In this document: positions 10,702 through 22,687 of the stretch, in pieces
How positions within the stretch are numbered: position 1 is the first letter of the stretch
Layout of the letters: every line of letters starts with the position of its first letter
Source of the DNA: Symbiodinium kawagutii
Taxonomy: Eukaryota; Sar; Dinophyceae; Suessiales; Symbiodiniaceae
Reading direction: 5' to 3'
DNA: 64,000 nt
Assembly (NCBI GenBank): GCA_009767595.1
Contig: VSDK01006555.1
Coordinates: forward strand, 65,417-129,416
Position numbers and translations under genes: made by a program
The notes under the pieces: generated by a model
Told to the model about the DNA's origin: nothing
What the model saw: the letters and a program-made list of their open reading frames with translations, nothing else
Databases searched by the model: none

Positions 10702-11893
10702 AAGCTTCCAGGTTTCTGTTGGTTCCAGAGTGCTGGGTTTGTAGCTGGCGCCTGGTGGCCCATTTTGAACTCCACCTGCCTGTGAGGCCAAAGCCACGGT
10801 GATCGTAGCAGACTGCTTGCCGATCGGAGGCCAGCTCGGTGTTACGACATGTCTCTTACTTTGCAATTACAGAATTTGCAAATAGCTAGTATCAGATTTT
10901 TGTTCCAATTACAGAATTAGTTAGTATCACATTTTTGTTCCAATCTTTTTTCTGTTCATACTTCTTGTTCCCGTTTCTCATATTCATACTTATTCTATCT
11001 TATTCTCTTCGCCCACATTTGTTTTTGAAACGGAAAGCCGTCACACAATTCACATGTGGGAACAGAAGAAAGGTCTTTGACGTCAGGACCATTGGGAAGG
11101 GCAGACTGGCAGAAATACAGTAGGATTCTGAAGCCTTTTCGTCGACACGTATTTTCTTGGTTTTCTTTGCTGTGGAGGTCTGAATTCCCACCATGACTGT
11201 AACAGTAAAAGTACAGTACAATCTTGTGAATATGTGTGTGTGTATGTAATGGTTATGTTTCCACATACGGCATGCCCAATCTCAAGCGCTGCGATCAGGT
11301 GCAGAGGTCGTACACATAGTGCAGGCCATTCGCGATGTGATGGGTCTGCTCTTCGGATAATTATTCGCCAGCCATGGGAAAGAAGAGAATGAGGAGTCAG
11401 ACCAGATGGATAGATAGGGGGGACATGGGAAGTAGGTTGCATTTAGGCAGAGCAAGCATCCCGACGGGACAGTGGGACAGTGGAACAAAAAATCACACAA
11501 GGAATATCCACCACGCCGGCAGGCGGATCACGCCGATGTCATATGATGTCCAGATGTGCTTACTTTGCAACATCAGAATCAAAAAAATGTCCAGGAATTG
11601 TCCGAGCTGCGCTCAGCTTACAGGGAGTTTGTGAAGGAGGAGATGTGACACCATTGCTTCTGAGTTTCATCCTGGCAGTGTTGAAATCTGTTGAACTACA
11701 CATAATGTTGGATGTCACCGTTTCTTCGTAGCATGGCTTGGCATTGCGTCACCTGGGGGCCCGTGGCTGCAGGAGCCTTGTGCGCCAGTGGCAGCGTGGG
11801 ATCCTCTTGATGGTTGCCAGCGGCCGGTGCAGACAGGTGATCTGGGGGGCTGTGTCACTTCACAAGGGAAATCAAACAGAGGAAATTAGGGGA

Positions 11894-14800
11894 GAGGATG
11901 CATCAGAAAGAACACTGGGATGCATCGAAAAGAAAGTTGGGATGCATCAAACAGAAAATCAGGATGCATCCAGAAAAGAACACAGGGATGCATCAAAAAG
12001 AAAGTTGAGATGCATCAAAAAGAAGACTGGGATGCATCAAAAGAACATTGGGATGCATCGAAAAGAAAATTGGGATGCATCAAAAAGAACACTGGGATGC
12101 ATCAAAAAGAACATTAGGATGCATCAGAAAGAACATTTGGATGCATCAAAAAGAAGATTGGAATGCATCAAAAAGAACATTGGGATGCATCAAAAAGAAC
12201 ACTGGGATGCATCAAAAAGAACATTAGGATGCATCAGGAAGAAAATTTCGATGCATCAAAAAGAAGATTTGGATGCATCAAAAAGAACATTTGGATGATC
12301 AAAAAGAACACTGGGATGCATCAAAAAGAACATTGGGATGCATCAAAAAGAAGATTTGGATGCATCAAAAAGAACACTGGGATGCATCAAAGAGAACACT
12401 GGGATGCATCAAAAAGAACACTGGGATGCTTTCTCTCTGATGCATCAGAAAGAAGATTTCGATGCATTACACAGAAAATTGGGATGCATCAGAAAGAGCA
12501 TTGGGATGCATCAAAAAGAACATTGGTATGCAACAAAAAGAAAATTGGGATGCATCAAAAAGAACATTTCGAAACATCGATAAGAACATTGGGATGCATC
12601 AAAAGGAACAGTGGGATGCATCAAAAAGAACACTGGAATGCATCAAAAAGAACACTGGGATGCATCAAAAAGAACACTGGGATGCATGAAAAAGAAAATT
12701 GGGATGCATCAAAAAGAAAATCGGCATGCATCAAGAAGAACATTTCGAAACATCGATAAGAATATTGGGATGCATCAAAAAGAACACTGGGATGCATCAA
12801 AAAGAAAATTGGGATGCATCAAAAAGAACACTGGGATGCATCAAAAAGAACATTGGGATGCATCAAAAAGAACACTGGGATGCATCAAAAAGAACAGTGG
12901 GATGCATCAAACAGAACATTGGGATGCATCGAAAAGAAATCGGGATGCATCAAAAAGAAAATTGGGATGCATCAAAAAGAACACTGGGATGCATCAAAAA
13001 GAACATTGGGATGCATCAAAAAGAACACTGGGACGCATCAAAAAGAACACTGGGATGCATCAAACAGAACATTGGGATGCATCGAAAAGAACATTGGGAC
13101 GCATCGAAAAGAACACTGGGATGCATCAAAAAGAACATTAGGATGCATCAGAAAGAACACTGGGATGCATCAAAAGGAACACTGGGATGCATCAAAAAGA
13201 ACATTGGGATGCATCAAAAAGAACACTGGGATGCATCAAAAAGAAAATTGGGATGCATCAAAAAGAACACTGGGATGCATGAAAAAGAAAATTGGGATGC
13301 ATCAAAAAGAAAATCGGCATGATCAAGAAGAACATTTCGAAACATCGATAATAATATTGGGATGCATCAAAAAGAACACTGGGATGCATCAAAAATAAGA
13401 TTGGGATGCATCAAAAAGAACACTGGAATGCATGAAAAAGAACACTGGGATGCATCAAAAAGAAAATCGGCATGCATCAAGAAGAACATTTCGAAACATC
13501 GATAATAATATTGGGATGCAGCAAAAAGAACACTGGGATGCATCAAAAAGAACATTGGGATGCATCAAAAAGAACACTGGGATGCATCAAAAGGAACACT
13601 GGGATGCATGAAAAAGAAAATTGGGATGCATCAAAAAGAACACTGGGATGCATCAAAAGGAACACTGCGATGCATCAAAAAGAACATTAGGATGCATCAG
13701 GAAGAAAATTTTGATGCATCAAAAAGAAGATTTGGATGCATCAAAAAGAACATTTGGATGATCAAAAAGAACACTGGGATGCATCAAAAAGAACATTGGG
13801 ATGCATCAAAAAGAACACTGGGATGCATCAAAAAGAACATTGGGTTGCATCAAAAAGAACATTGGGATGCATCAAAAAGAACATTGGAATGCATCAAAAA
13901 GAACATTGGGATGCATCAAAAAGAACATTGGAATGCATCAAAAAGAACATTGGGATGCATCAAAAAGAACACTGGAATGCATGAAAAAGGAACACTGGGA
14001 TGCATCAAAAAGAACATTAGGATGCATCAGAAAGAAAATTTCGATGCATCAAAAAGAAGATTTGGATGCATCAAAAAGAACATTTGGATGATCAAAAAGA
14101 ACACTGGAATGCATCAAAAAGAACATTGGGATGCATCAAAAAGAACACTGGAATGCATGAAAAAGGAACACTGGGTTGCATCAAAAAGAACATTGGGATG
14201 CATCAAAAAGAACATTGGAATGCATCAAAAAGAACATTGGGATGCATCAAAAAGAACACTGGGATGCATCAAAAAGAACATTGGAATGCATCAAAAAGAA
14301 CACTGGGATGCTTTCTCTCTGATGCATCAGAAAGAAGATTTCGATGCATTACACAGAAAATTGGGATGCATCAAAAGGAACACTGGGATGCATCAAAAAG
14401 AAAATTGGGACGCATCAAAAAGAACATTGGGATGCATCAAAAAGAACATTTCGAAACATCGATAAGAATATTGGGATGCATCAAAAGGAACAGTGGGATG
14501 CATCAAAAAGAACATTGGGATGCATCAAAAAGAACACTGGGATGCATCAAAAAGAACACTGGGATGCATGAAAAAGAAAATTGGGATGCATCAAAAAGAA
14601 CACTGGGATGCATCAAGAAGAACATTTCGAAACATCGATAAGAATATTGGGATGCATCAAAACGAACATTGGGACGCATCGAAAAGAAAAGTGGGATGCT
14701 ATCTCTCTGATGCATCAGAAAGAATATTTCGATGCATTACAAAGAAAATTGGGATGCATCAGAAAGAGCATTGGGATGCATCCAACAGAACATTGGGATG

Positions 14801-15160
14801 CAACAAAAAGAAAATTGGGATGCATCAAAAAGAACCTTTCGAAACATCGATAAGAATATTGGGATGCATCAAAAGGAACAGTGGGATGCATCAAAAAGAA
14901 CATTGGGATGCATCAAAAAGAACACTGGGATGCATCAAAAAGAACACTGGGATGCATGAAAAAGAAAATTGGGATGCATCAAAAAGAAAATCGGCATGCA
15001 TCAAGAAGAACATTTCGAAACATCGATAAGAATATTGGGATGCATCAAAAAGAACACTGGGATGCATCAAAAAGAACATTGGGATGCATCAAAAAGAACA
15101 TTGGGATGCATCAAAAAGAACACTGGAATGCATCAAAAAGAACACTGGGATGCATCAAAC
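11894..15160 (+). repeat. 3.3-kb minisatellite of a 22-bp unit (~148 copies)
   Basis: The unit is GGGATGCATC followed by A5, GAAC and ACT or ATT. It holds the 8-bp palindrome GATGCATC and an A5 tract, so both recur about every 22 bp. As 22 is not a multiple of three and the unit lacks stops in the forward frames, all three + frames stay open for hundreds of codons (the longest runs 13560-14465) with a 22-residue period. The open frames are therefore a by-product of the repeat. Variant blocks recur: TTTCGAAACATCGAT (eight times, 12567 to 15015), GCTTTCTCTCTGATGCATC (12427, 14309; near-copy 14698) and TTTGGATGATCAAAAAG (12290, 13755, 14085). This shows that multi-unit segments were duplicated. 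Confidence 0.97.
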
Positions 15161-15239
15161 ATAATTGATCCCTGGCAATTATTTTTTAATACCCTTCATC
15201 TTCACAAATGTTACTTTTTCCTTCTGTTTTGTTTTTTTC

Positions 15240-15266
15240 TTGATGCATCCCAATTGTTTTTTTGAT
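15240..15266 (-). repeat. Inverted, isolated unit beyond the minisatellite
   Basis: The plus strand reads TGATGCATCCCAATTG followed by a T run and GATCC: the minisatellite unit in reverse orientation, about 80 bp past the end of the array. It could pair with units of the array as a hairpin, and may mark an old inversion breakpoint. Confidence 0.7.
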
Positions 15267-15269
15267 CCT

Positions 15270-18200
15270 CCATAGAGTTCAAAGAGGCCTGGGATAAAGA
15301 TGAATTGAGTCTTGGCCCCAGTGCCTGGATGGCCTCCCCGTGAACTCGCACAACACTTTTCTCTCTTGCTCTGTCAGGTGCCAGCGGACTTCTGAAGTAA
15401 GAAACTCAGATGTTCGAATGGTCGACTGCATTGACGCTTTGGTTGTGCTGGTTTGCTTTGGGCCGAATTTGATGCGGTTGATGGCCAACGAGTCAAGGTG
15501 AACGATCGCATTGTTTAGGACAATGAATGACCAGAAGATGCAACATATTTCAACCACCATTTGTGCCCCGTCACGACTTTTCGCCTGTTTTGCTATGCCA
15601 AGGCTGCATCGCCCGGATTGCATTTTGTTTGGCGGTGGGGTGGTCAGGGCCCCCAGGAACGAAATGAGCTCTTTGGACTTCTCCATGTCTTCCTTGATGG
15701 ACTCTTTGAAGATATGAGGAACACAGATGCTCAATGCCGATAGAGTGATGTGGAACTCATGCTGCGAACATTTTCACGATTTGATTTCGGTCAGCATTGG
15801 ACTACACAACTTGGTTACCAACTTCAAGACGAAATCTTGAGCCATGTCACAGAGATCTTGACGACTCACTCAGCTAAGGATGCCATTGCTGCTTTAGCAG
15901 GGCACAGTGCGACGTACGTTGCAACACTGAGCCCAGAGGAGAGCTTGGCAGATTTGATGCGCAGAAATCGCAATAAATCCTCAATGTTAGGACGAATCTA
16001 GCAGCTTTGCTAAAGCCGAAATGATGTTTGTTTGGTAAAGCGCGCAACCAGTTTTACTCAAACCCGCATCCCAATGTTTATGTCGGCAAACTCTGGGAAC
16101 GATTTGCAGCGCCGCCTTCCCGACAGGAAGCCTCTTCTCAATTTCCAATGCTTCGCATGCCGCTCCTGTCGGTCTTCCAGTGGACGTAGGCACTGGCACG
16201 ACCATCGCCTATGAGGGTTACTGCCTGTTGTCAGAACTTCACAAGACTGATGAGTTTCAGAACCTAGCCAAGCTCCAAAGCTTTTGATGCTACTGCAACA
16301 GCTTCAACACACCAGGACTTCCGCCAAAGACCATTGAAGACCGGCAGCGAGAAGAGTCTGTCGGGACAGAATTAGCCGTGGCAAGCGCCATCAAAGCATT
16401 CAATATCATTAAACTGTCGGTTTGCGTTATTCTATTTTGTTGGAAGATGTCATGCCGAACCTGCTGCAATTTGAAGTCAGACATCCTCGCCAATCTGGCT
16501 GGATGATAAGGACATAGTTCTCAAGGGACCATGACTGTTGTTGCTTTCCATGCCACCTTACCTGCCTTAACTTTCAATGCCTTTCGTTGAGTGTTCTTGG
16601 ACGTAGAGTGGATGAAGTGCATGCCAAGGTTTTCCCTTTGTCCAATGTGATGATGCAAGTGATTCGACCAGGAGTCACTGGGTTTATCCGGGTTCTTCTA
16701 TGTTCTTTTGATGTCTTAGAAAATCCCAAAGTTAAAAACTGCAGCGGCATGTTGTCATGTTGTCCTCTGACTTGTGGCACCCTCGCAGTTTCACTGCCAG
16801 AATCAGAGAATTGAACAGTGAGGCATGGCTCTGCAATTGGACTATTGGACCTAGACTAGACGGTGGTATGCGATCTTAGACGATTCCTGATTGTGCGCTT
16901 TCCAACTAAGACAGGTCTCCCAGATTCTTGTCCGGATGAACCGGACAGCTAAAAGCGCCTCGGCACACAAGAAAATTGGCCTCTAGCGGCTGCGGCTGCT
17001 GTACAGGACCAAGATAGACCAAACCTTAAATTGATGATGTAAGGCGGCAGCACGGGCTCCTGGAACAAAGTGAGCTCAAACTACAAAAAGCCGCCTCCTG
17101 CAAGTGCATTGCAGTCATCGCAAAATGTTTGAAGTTGTCCTCTTGCAACTCTTGAGAATGTTTCTGTCATTAGAAGTTGGGCCTGTCGATATGATATATA
17201 GCATTTCATCTAAAGTGCTTCAGGAATTCGAGTCCAGCAAAGCTCTTGCGCATCAGAAATGTGTTGGTGCCATTTGGTGCCTGAGTTGGCAGGGACACTT
17301 CAGTGATCCAACCTCCAAGAAGGTGGATGGTAGTGTCAAGTGACCAGCGAGGACGCATCCACTTCCAGCCGCATGGTAAACACAAAAGCACAACCGCAGG
17401 GTCGTCCCCTTTTCGTCTTGGTAGAAAATGGCATCTATGGTACCGCACATTGCATCTTCTTTGTGTTTTCAGAGACTGGTGTTCCCCAAATCTATAAGGG
17501 CTTGTCAAATTCCAGATGTTGTGTATGCTCTGGTGGATCTCCAAAATGCTGGTGCTAGTGAGGGCTATGTCATGCTATGTCCTGAAAATGTGTACAGATT
17601 GACGAGCCACCTGTCCTCAACGCGTTGGTTGGAGCAGAAACTGTGCACGCCATGCGTGCCAAGCGAGCCGAGTGAGGCTGTGTTGCTACCAGGCCCTGAG
17701 CACAAGGAGAAAAAGGGGCATCGCAGAGGGCCATGTTCAGCGGAAAACGGAGTCAAAATCCCAGGGAAACCATGGGGAAAACCGGTGTCAGTAAAACCAG
17801 GTTGTATGCTTCCATTTCTTGTGGCAATGGTGCTGTCCCGAAATTGCGGATAATTTTCAGCCAGCATTGACACTTGCTCAAATCTGGGGTTTGAGCGACA
17901 ACCCATTGGCACGCGCATGGAATATGATATATGTACATATACATGGAATGTACAGTACATAGTACATATAACTTATAGCTTATTTTGATATATGATATTG
18001 TTTGATTTGATATACAATACAATATGATATAACATGATTTACTATGATATACTGTAATATGATATCCTGATTACAATACAATATGATATAGCATCAACCT
18101 CATATGATACAAACACATGATACAGTTTACATACATAGACTCTTGTTTGATGATGCCGTGATGGATCGACCGCTTCCACTATCACCCGGACACCGTCCTA

Positions 18201-19143
18201 CATTCGAGCGGCGATTGTTGGGGACCTTTTTCCATGCTGTTCCTTGTTCCAGCGGCCCGTAGCATCTTTCCATCAAATTCATCCTGTGAAGTCAAGACAC
18301 GTCCGCTCCTTTTTCTCGGAGTGTGAGAGAGATTTAGCACCAGCTTAGTTGCTTAGCTGACCCCAAGCCATCAAGAGTGGTCAACATGATTCGAGCGAGG
18401 CTGCAGCTCGGATGGTTTCTTCACTTTCACATACTTTCACCATACAGCTCTTCAACAGTTTCTCTTCAAACCTTCAGCATCCTTTACCAAGTAGCTGGAA
18501 CGGTCCCCAGACCCACAACAGGGCCCACTGCTTTTCTGTGCACAATCTGGCAGAGCTACCCACTTAGCGCCACAGCGTGGCGAAACCTCTGTGCAACCAT
18601 GGCTGCTACCACCAAGCAACGCCTCTCAGACATGCTGGACCCGGTGCAGCTGATTTTCCTCGATAAACATTGCCAGTTCCTATCAGCTGCTAGCATTGGG
18701 CAAAACAGGATGCACGCTTCGCTAATCTGTGCTGTTTGATTACCGGGGTGCGAGTGTTCTGCCTTGCGAGGAAGGGTATTGTTGAGGCGTGCCTCGAGAA
18801 CTAGTGAAAAACACTGCAGTAACAAGCCTCCCCCTACACATCATTTTTGCTTGTGCAGGATGCAGATCTCAGCAAGGCTGATGTACAGGACCGATGAATT
18901 CCTGCTTGTTTCAACGGAATGAAGGTTTGAGCAACAGCATTCCATATGACGAGCTTTGACCAGAATGGAGAAGGGCCAGAAATTGGCAAAACACATACGA
19001 CAACTACACACACATATATATATATATATACACATAGATACACACACATGCATATGTATAAAAGCACTCTACTCTGAGCATTTCTAAGCAACTTTTGAAG
19101 ATATTCTAATCTTGTACACCAAAGTGCTCCATTCAGTGCCCAG
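15270..19143 (+). other. Stretch with unassigned coding-like segments
   Basis: No family recognised. Open, coding-looking stretches on the + strand include 15750-16001 (QLQDEILSHVTEILTTHSAK...), 16075-16290 (two frames), 17215-17300 (QEFESSKALAHQKCVGAIWC), 17500-17600 (IPDVVYALVDLQNAGASEGY) and 18550-18680 (AWRNLCATMAATTKQRLSDM). They may be exons of the unidentified gene that continues at 19144. TA-rich simple sequence lies at about 17930-18125. Confidence 0.3.
17925..18125. repeat. GATATGATATA-rich simple sequence
   Basis: Irregular tandem of TATGATAT/ACAATACAATATGATAT words over about 200 bp. Confidence 0.7.
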
Positions 19144-19983
19144 ATTGACTTGGACACTCCAGCTTCGTTGTATCAGCGGAGACGCACTCTTAGCTGCGAG
19201 GACATGGTGGAAGATGAGCAGATCTCCACAAAGCCTAGCACCTTCTCAGACTGGCTGCAGGTCATGGTTCATGTTTTCACAAGTTCTCCCTTTGAAAGCA
19301 TCGGAGCCTGAAACTTCATCCCTTCAGATGGCTATGCCGTGGGCAACCTTTTTTGTGCATTCGCGTCATAATTCTTCTCAGATCAATCAGATTGTCTTCA
19401 TCAATGAGTCGTGGTAGGTAGCTTCCGTGGAAGAGATGAAGGCGTCCCTGAAGTCTTTGCTGAACGTGGGGAATGGCCAGGCTGGGAGATACACCCAGCT
19501 TTGAGCCCACGGGGCCCACATGGACTTGGAAAGGTCCGAATGTGTGTGTGCGGCCTAGTGGTCAGGGTGATAGGCGCAAAAATGCGTCATAAAGTAGAAG
19601 AAAGCCGCTTTCTTGAATGCATTATAATGCATCTTTCGTTTTCATTGCTCATTATCATTTTTGACATTGAGAATTAGTTGAAGTATGTGGAGACAAAAAC
19701 ACGTCAACCTTCCAAGGTCTTGCTTTAAAGATGTCCCCTTTGTTTGGCAGGCACTAGAGCAGATGAAGATTGTGCTAGAGGACAGCAGACTCCGTGTTTC
19801 ACTTGGCTCATGTTCCTCAATTTGGCTCGTGCGCAACATTTCCACAGCACCAGGAAGACCGAGCACATCAAGATTGGGTGGAGAACCAGGAGATGGGCGA
19901 AGCAAACAATTGCAACACCGACCGGCAGTCCACGCCCATCATTGCACAGACTTTGCCAAGCACGGCATTGCACAGCTTTATTG
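19144..19983 (+). CDS. Unidentified multi-exon gene (partial)
   Basis: Three consecutive exons have matching phase and the local splice style. 19144-19260 (117 nt, fully open; starts IDLDTPASLYQRRRTL, ends STFSDWLQ) follows AG and precedes GTCATG. 19442-19480 (ASLKSLLNVGNGQ) follows AAG|G and precedes GCTGGG. 19751 onward (ALEQMKIVLEDSRLRVSL) follows CAG|G. A further likely exon starts near 19893 (EMGEANNCNTDRQSTPIIA). The peptides are acidic/helical with no motif I recognise. The gene probably begins in the 15-19 kb stretch and ends before about 20.1 kb, upstream of topoisomerase II and on the same strand. It could also be a 5' extension of that gene, though the topoisomerase N-terminus is normally short. 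Confidence 0.45.
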
Positions 19984-21599
19984 GTATCACAATCGAACTT
20001 GACTGATCCACCAGTCGCTTTTCAGGAAAAGGCTTGGAAAGAATCCAAAGACAAGGATGAGCCAATGCTGCCTGCGAACAAGAAGGAGGCTCCACTGCGC
20101 TGCAGTTCCGACAGCTGACATTCATGATTTGACACAGGCAACCAATGTGAATGATGAATTCAATGCATTCGGTTTTTGCTAATTACTGTGTGGCACGGAA
20201 ATCAGAATGGCAAGCCCTACTTTCAAGATGCCGCACTAAACGTGTATGATTCCGCAGCAACTGGTTGGCATGGTCGGTGGTTGTCATCAGGATGTGGAAC
20301 CTCTCATGGATGCACACAACGTGCAAAATCAGGCCGGAGGGACTCTGGCTTCTTGGGTTGCATGCCATTGCGGGTGTGTTTCGAACATTCCAGAATCACC
20401 TTGGGCAATCATGAATTCACTTTCTCAGCCTCAAAGATCTCAAAGATGATTGAGGAGTTGATATATGTTGGTATGCAATGATAAGCAATGATACGCAATG
20501 ATATATGGAATGACATGCATTTTGTTGCTGTTCTGTATCAGCACCGTTGAAAACTCCAGGTGAGATACATCCCCTTGCGCTTAACAGCAGAGGAGCGAGG
20601 TCGCAACCTCGGTGTGCTGATCTTTGTAGCAAATCATTGAAGCATTCGCGACGTACGGTAGTGACGCCGTAGTGTGTCATGGTCCATTTTGCATGCACAA
20701 AATTGAAACAGCAATTTTTCACCAGGTTTTTCAGGAATCTTTCAATCATATTTCAATCAATTTTTAATGCTGCGTGCTTCAATCTTCGTGCAGGCTTGCT
20801 AGGCATCCTTGAGGGTGCACTGTATGTGTCAGAGTGCGACCAGGGTAGCGTAGCGCCACCATGTGAGTTGCCTTCGAGTTTTGCTTCTGATGTTGTGCCA
20901 AGATTATTTTCATGAAAGTGGATCATGGCTGGTGCCCATTGTTCGGCATGTTTTCTTGCTTTCTACGTTTCATGGACTCATTGGGGCGTGACATGGCGTG
21001 TCCCTGTTCTTGTTCCTTTGGTTCAAGCTGTAGTTCAGGGCACTCATGGTGTTCCTTTAGTTGCTCAACTTGTTCACGCAAATTGCTTTCTCTCAAAAAC
21101 ACGAAGCATAGATTAGTGCAAAGTGTCGCTTGGCGAGAGCAAGCTTCCGGTGAAAGAAGCAGAATGCAAATAAGCAAGATACTATATCGTTCTTTGCCGA
21201 TGCAATCAGTGAGCAGCAGTGATAGCGTCAAGACCAAACACAGATCAGAGAACCTCAGATCTTCTGGAAGAGTGGAAGGATATCCTCCAAGCTGCTCCTG
21301 AACTGGGCAGGCCGTCAAAAGCATTGCATCGTTTTGAGACTGCTGCTTTTCCTACCAGAGTCACTTCACAGTTCTCCTTTTCAGCCGCGATTTTGAACAG
21401 GTCTTACCGTCACCTTGCAACTCGAGCAAGGAATTGTTGGGAATCTGATGAGCATTGCCCTCAGCTCGTACAACGCGTTGCTCGTGTTTGTTTTGTACCC
21501 CTATGAGTCACTACAATTTGCTTTTGCAGCTGCTGCATGCAAGCCCAACAGACGCGGCCTTGGCTATGCCAGCCTCAATTGTCTAAGCCTGGCAAGCAG
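19984..21599. other. Stretch without a placed exon
   Basis: Short open frames only. It should contain the end of the preceding unidentified gene and the first exon(s) and start codon of topoisomerase II, which I could not place. I saw no spliced-leader acceptor that I can defend. Confidence 0.4.
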
Positions 21600-22687
21600 G
21601 TCTCCGGAAGAGCAAGACCATTGAGCAAATCTATCAGATTCTTCTCAGCACTTTCAGAAGAGTCATTTCTTCTAGGCATCGGTCATGCTGGTCAACGGTT
21701 CCCTGAGTCATCCATGATACAATTGAACGCTGAGGAAGAAGAGCCAGTTGGAGCACATCCTTCTCAGTCAGGAGCTCATTTGGTGTGCTTGAGATTTGGA
21801 GCCACAAAGCATTCTTGCTCATCGAGAAATCAGATCACATCATTATTTTTTCCAAGGCTTAGTCTTGTTGTTAGATGTTGTTGGCAGCTGCTCCCAGAAA
21901 GGAAACATATGAAACCAGGGAGAGCGTTCTGCCTAGGTTCAGTGATGATCCATCTTGTTTTTCAAACCGTGCTTGCAAGTTGATTCTGGTGACTGGGGCA
22001 ACCGACTGGATCTGAGCACATTAAGGACCGGACACCTATGTGGGATCCATTGAGACACAGAAAGAGAGGCCAGCAGACAGACAGTGCGTCATTCAAGAGT
22101 GTTGCCTATGGACCCCGAGGGCATGGCAAATATAAGTGCCCTTCCTGTTGTGTTCATTCCAGGCTGTGGGTTTGGGATGATAACAAGCAGAAGATCGTTC
22201 AGAAGGAGGCCAAGACGTTAGATCATTTTTGATATTAATTCTTTCTCTACCACTTTTGGTCCAGTTCTAGAGCTGTAAGCTCAGTGTTGAATTCTCATTG
22301 TCGGCTCCATTTCTGAGATCAACTTCGTTCCTGGCCTTTACAAAATCTTTGACGAGATCTTGGTGAATGCCTGTGACAACTTTCAGCGAGATCCAGACCA
22401 TATGACCTACATCAAGGCCAATCTTTTGGCAAGTGAAAATGGATGACTCAATGGATGACTCCTGCTCACTTGCTCTTTGGACCTTTTTAGACTCCAATTG
22501 GCTTTTGAATGACTCCAGTGCTTGGGTACCAGTACGATACTTCTGGCAACAGCTGACAGATCCATATTACTACGTGCGATTACGTGCTATTACGTGCGGC
22601 CTGGATGTCCAGGTCAACATCAACGAAGAGGAAGGCTGGGTCTCTGTGGAGAACAATGGTGCTACGCTGCCTGTGGAGATCCACAAG
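21600..22687 (+). CDS. TOP2: Topoisomerase II exons 1-6: ATP-binding N-terminus
   Basis: Exons 21600-21636 (SKTIEQIY), 21735-21766 ([10 protein letters not shown]), 22026-22059 ([11 protein letters not shown]), 22165-22210 ([15 protein letters not shown]), 22318-22416 ([20 protein letters not shown]..., with the GHKL helix whose Asn/Asp bind Mg-ATP) and 22613-22687 ([16 protein letters not shown]). Joined in phase they match the eukaryotic order strap, LEHILLRPDTY, W-x-D, VPGL(Y/F)[10 protein letters not shown]. Donors in order: GA, GT, GA, GC, GC, GA. The stop codon four bases past the sixth exon lies in the intron. Confidence 0.93.

Larger units (their letters stand above)
9311..11893. other. 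Intergenic stretch, no gene recognised
   Basis: Contains a purine-rich tract, short TA runs (about 9685-9710, 10375-10430) and a small GGAACATT repeat. A short open frame (10010-10210) ends in a plausible peptide (DLEKLLDHEVGILPPVFIG), but I cannot tie it to a family or splice sites. Confidence 0.45.

Noticed and set aside
11894..15160. The long ORFs of the 22-bp array as real genes, or the array as CRISPR
   Set aside because: Openness in three frames follows from a stop-free 22-bp unit; units are contiguous without unique spacers, so it is not CRISPR.
15279..15734. 151-codon minus-strand ORF as a gene
   Set aside because: No recognisable domain or splice context, and all supported genes are on the + strand; it is probably a chance frame.
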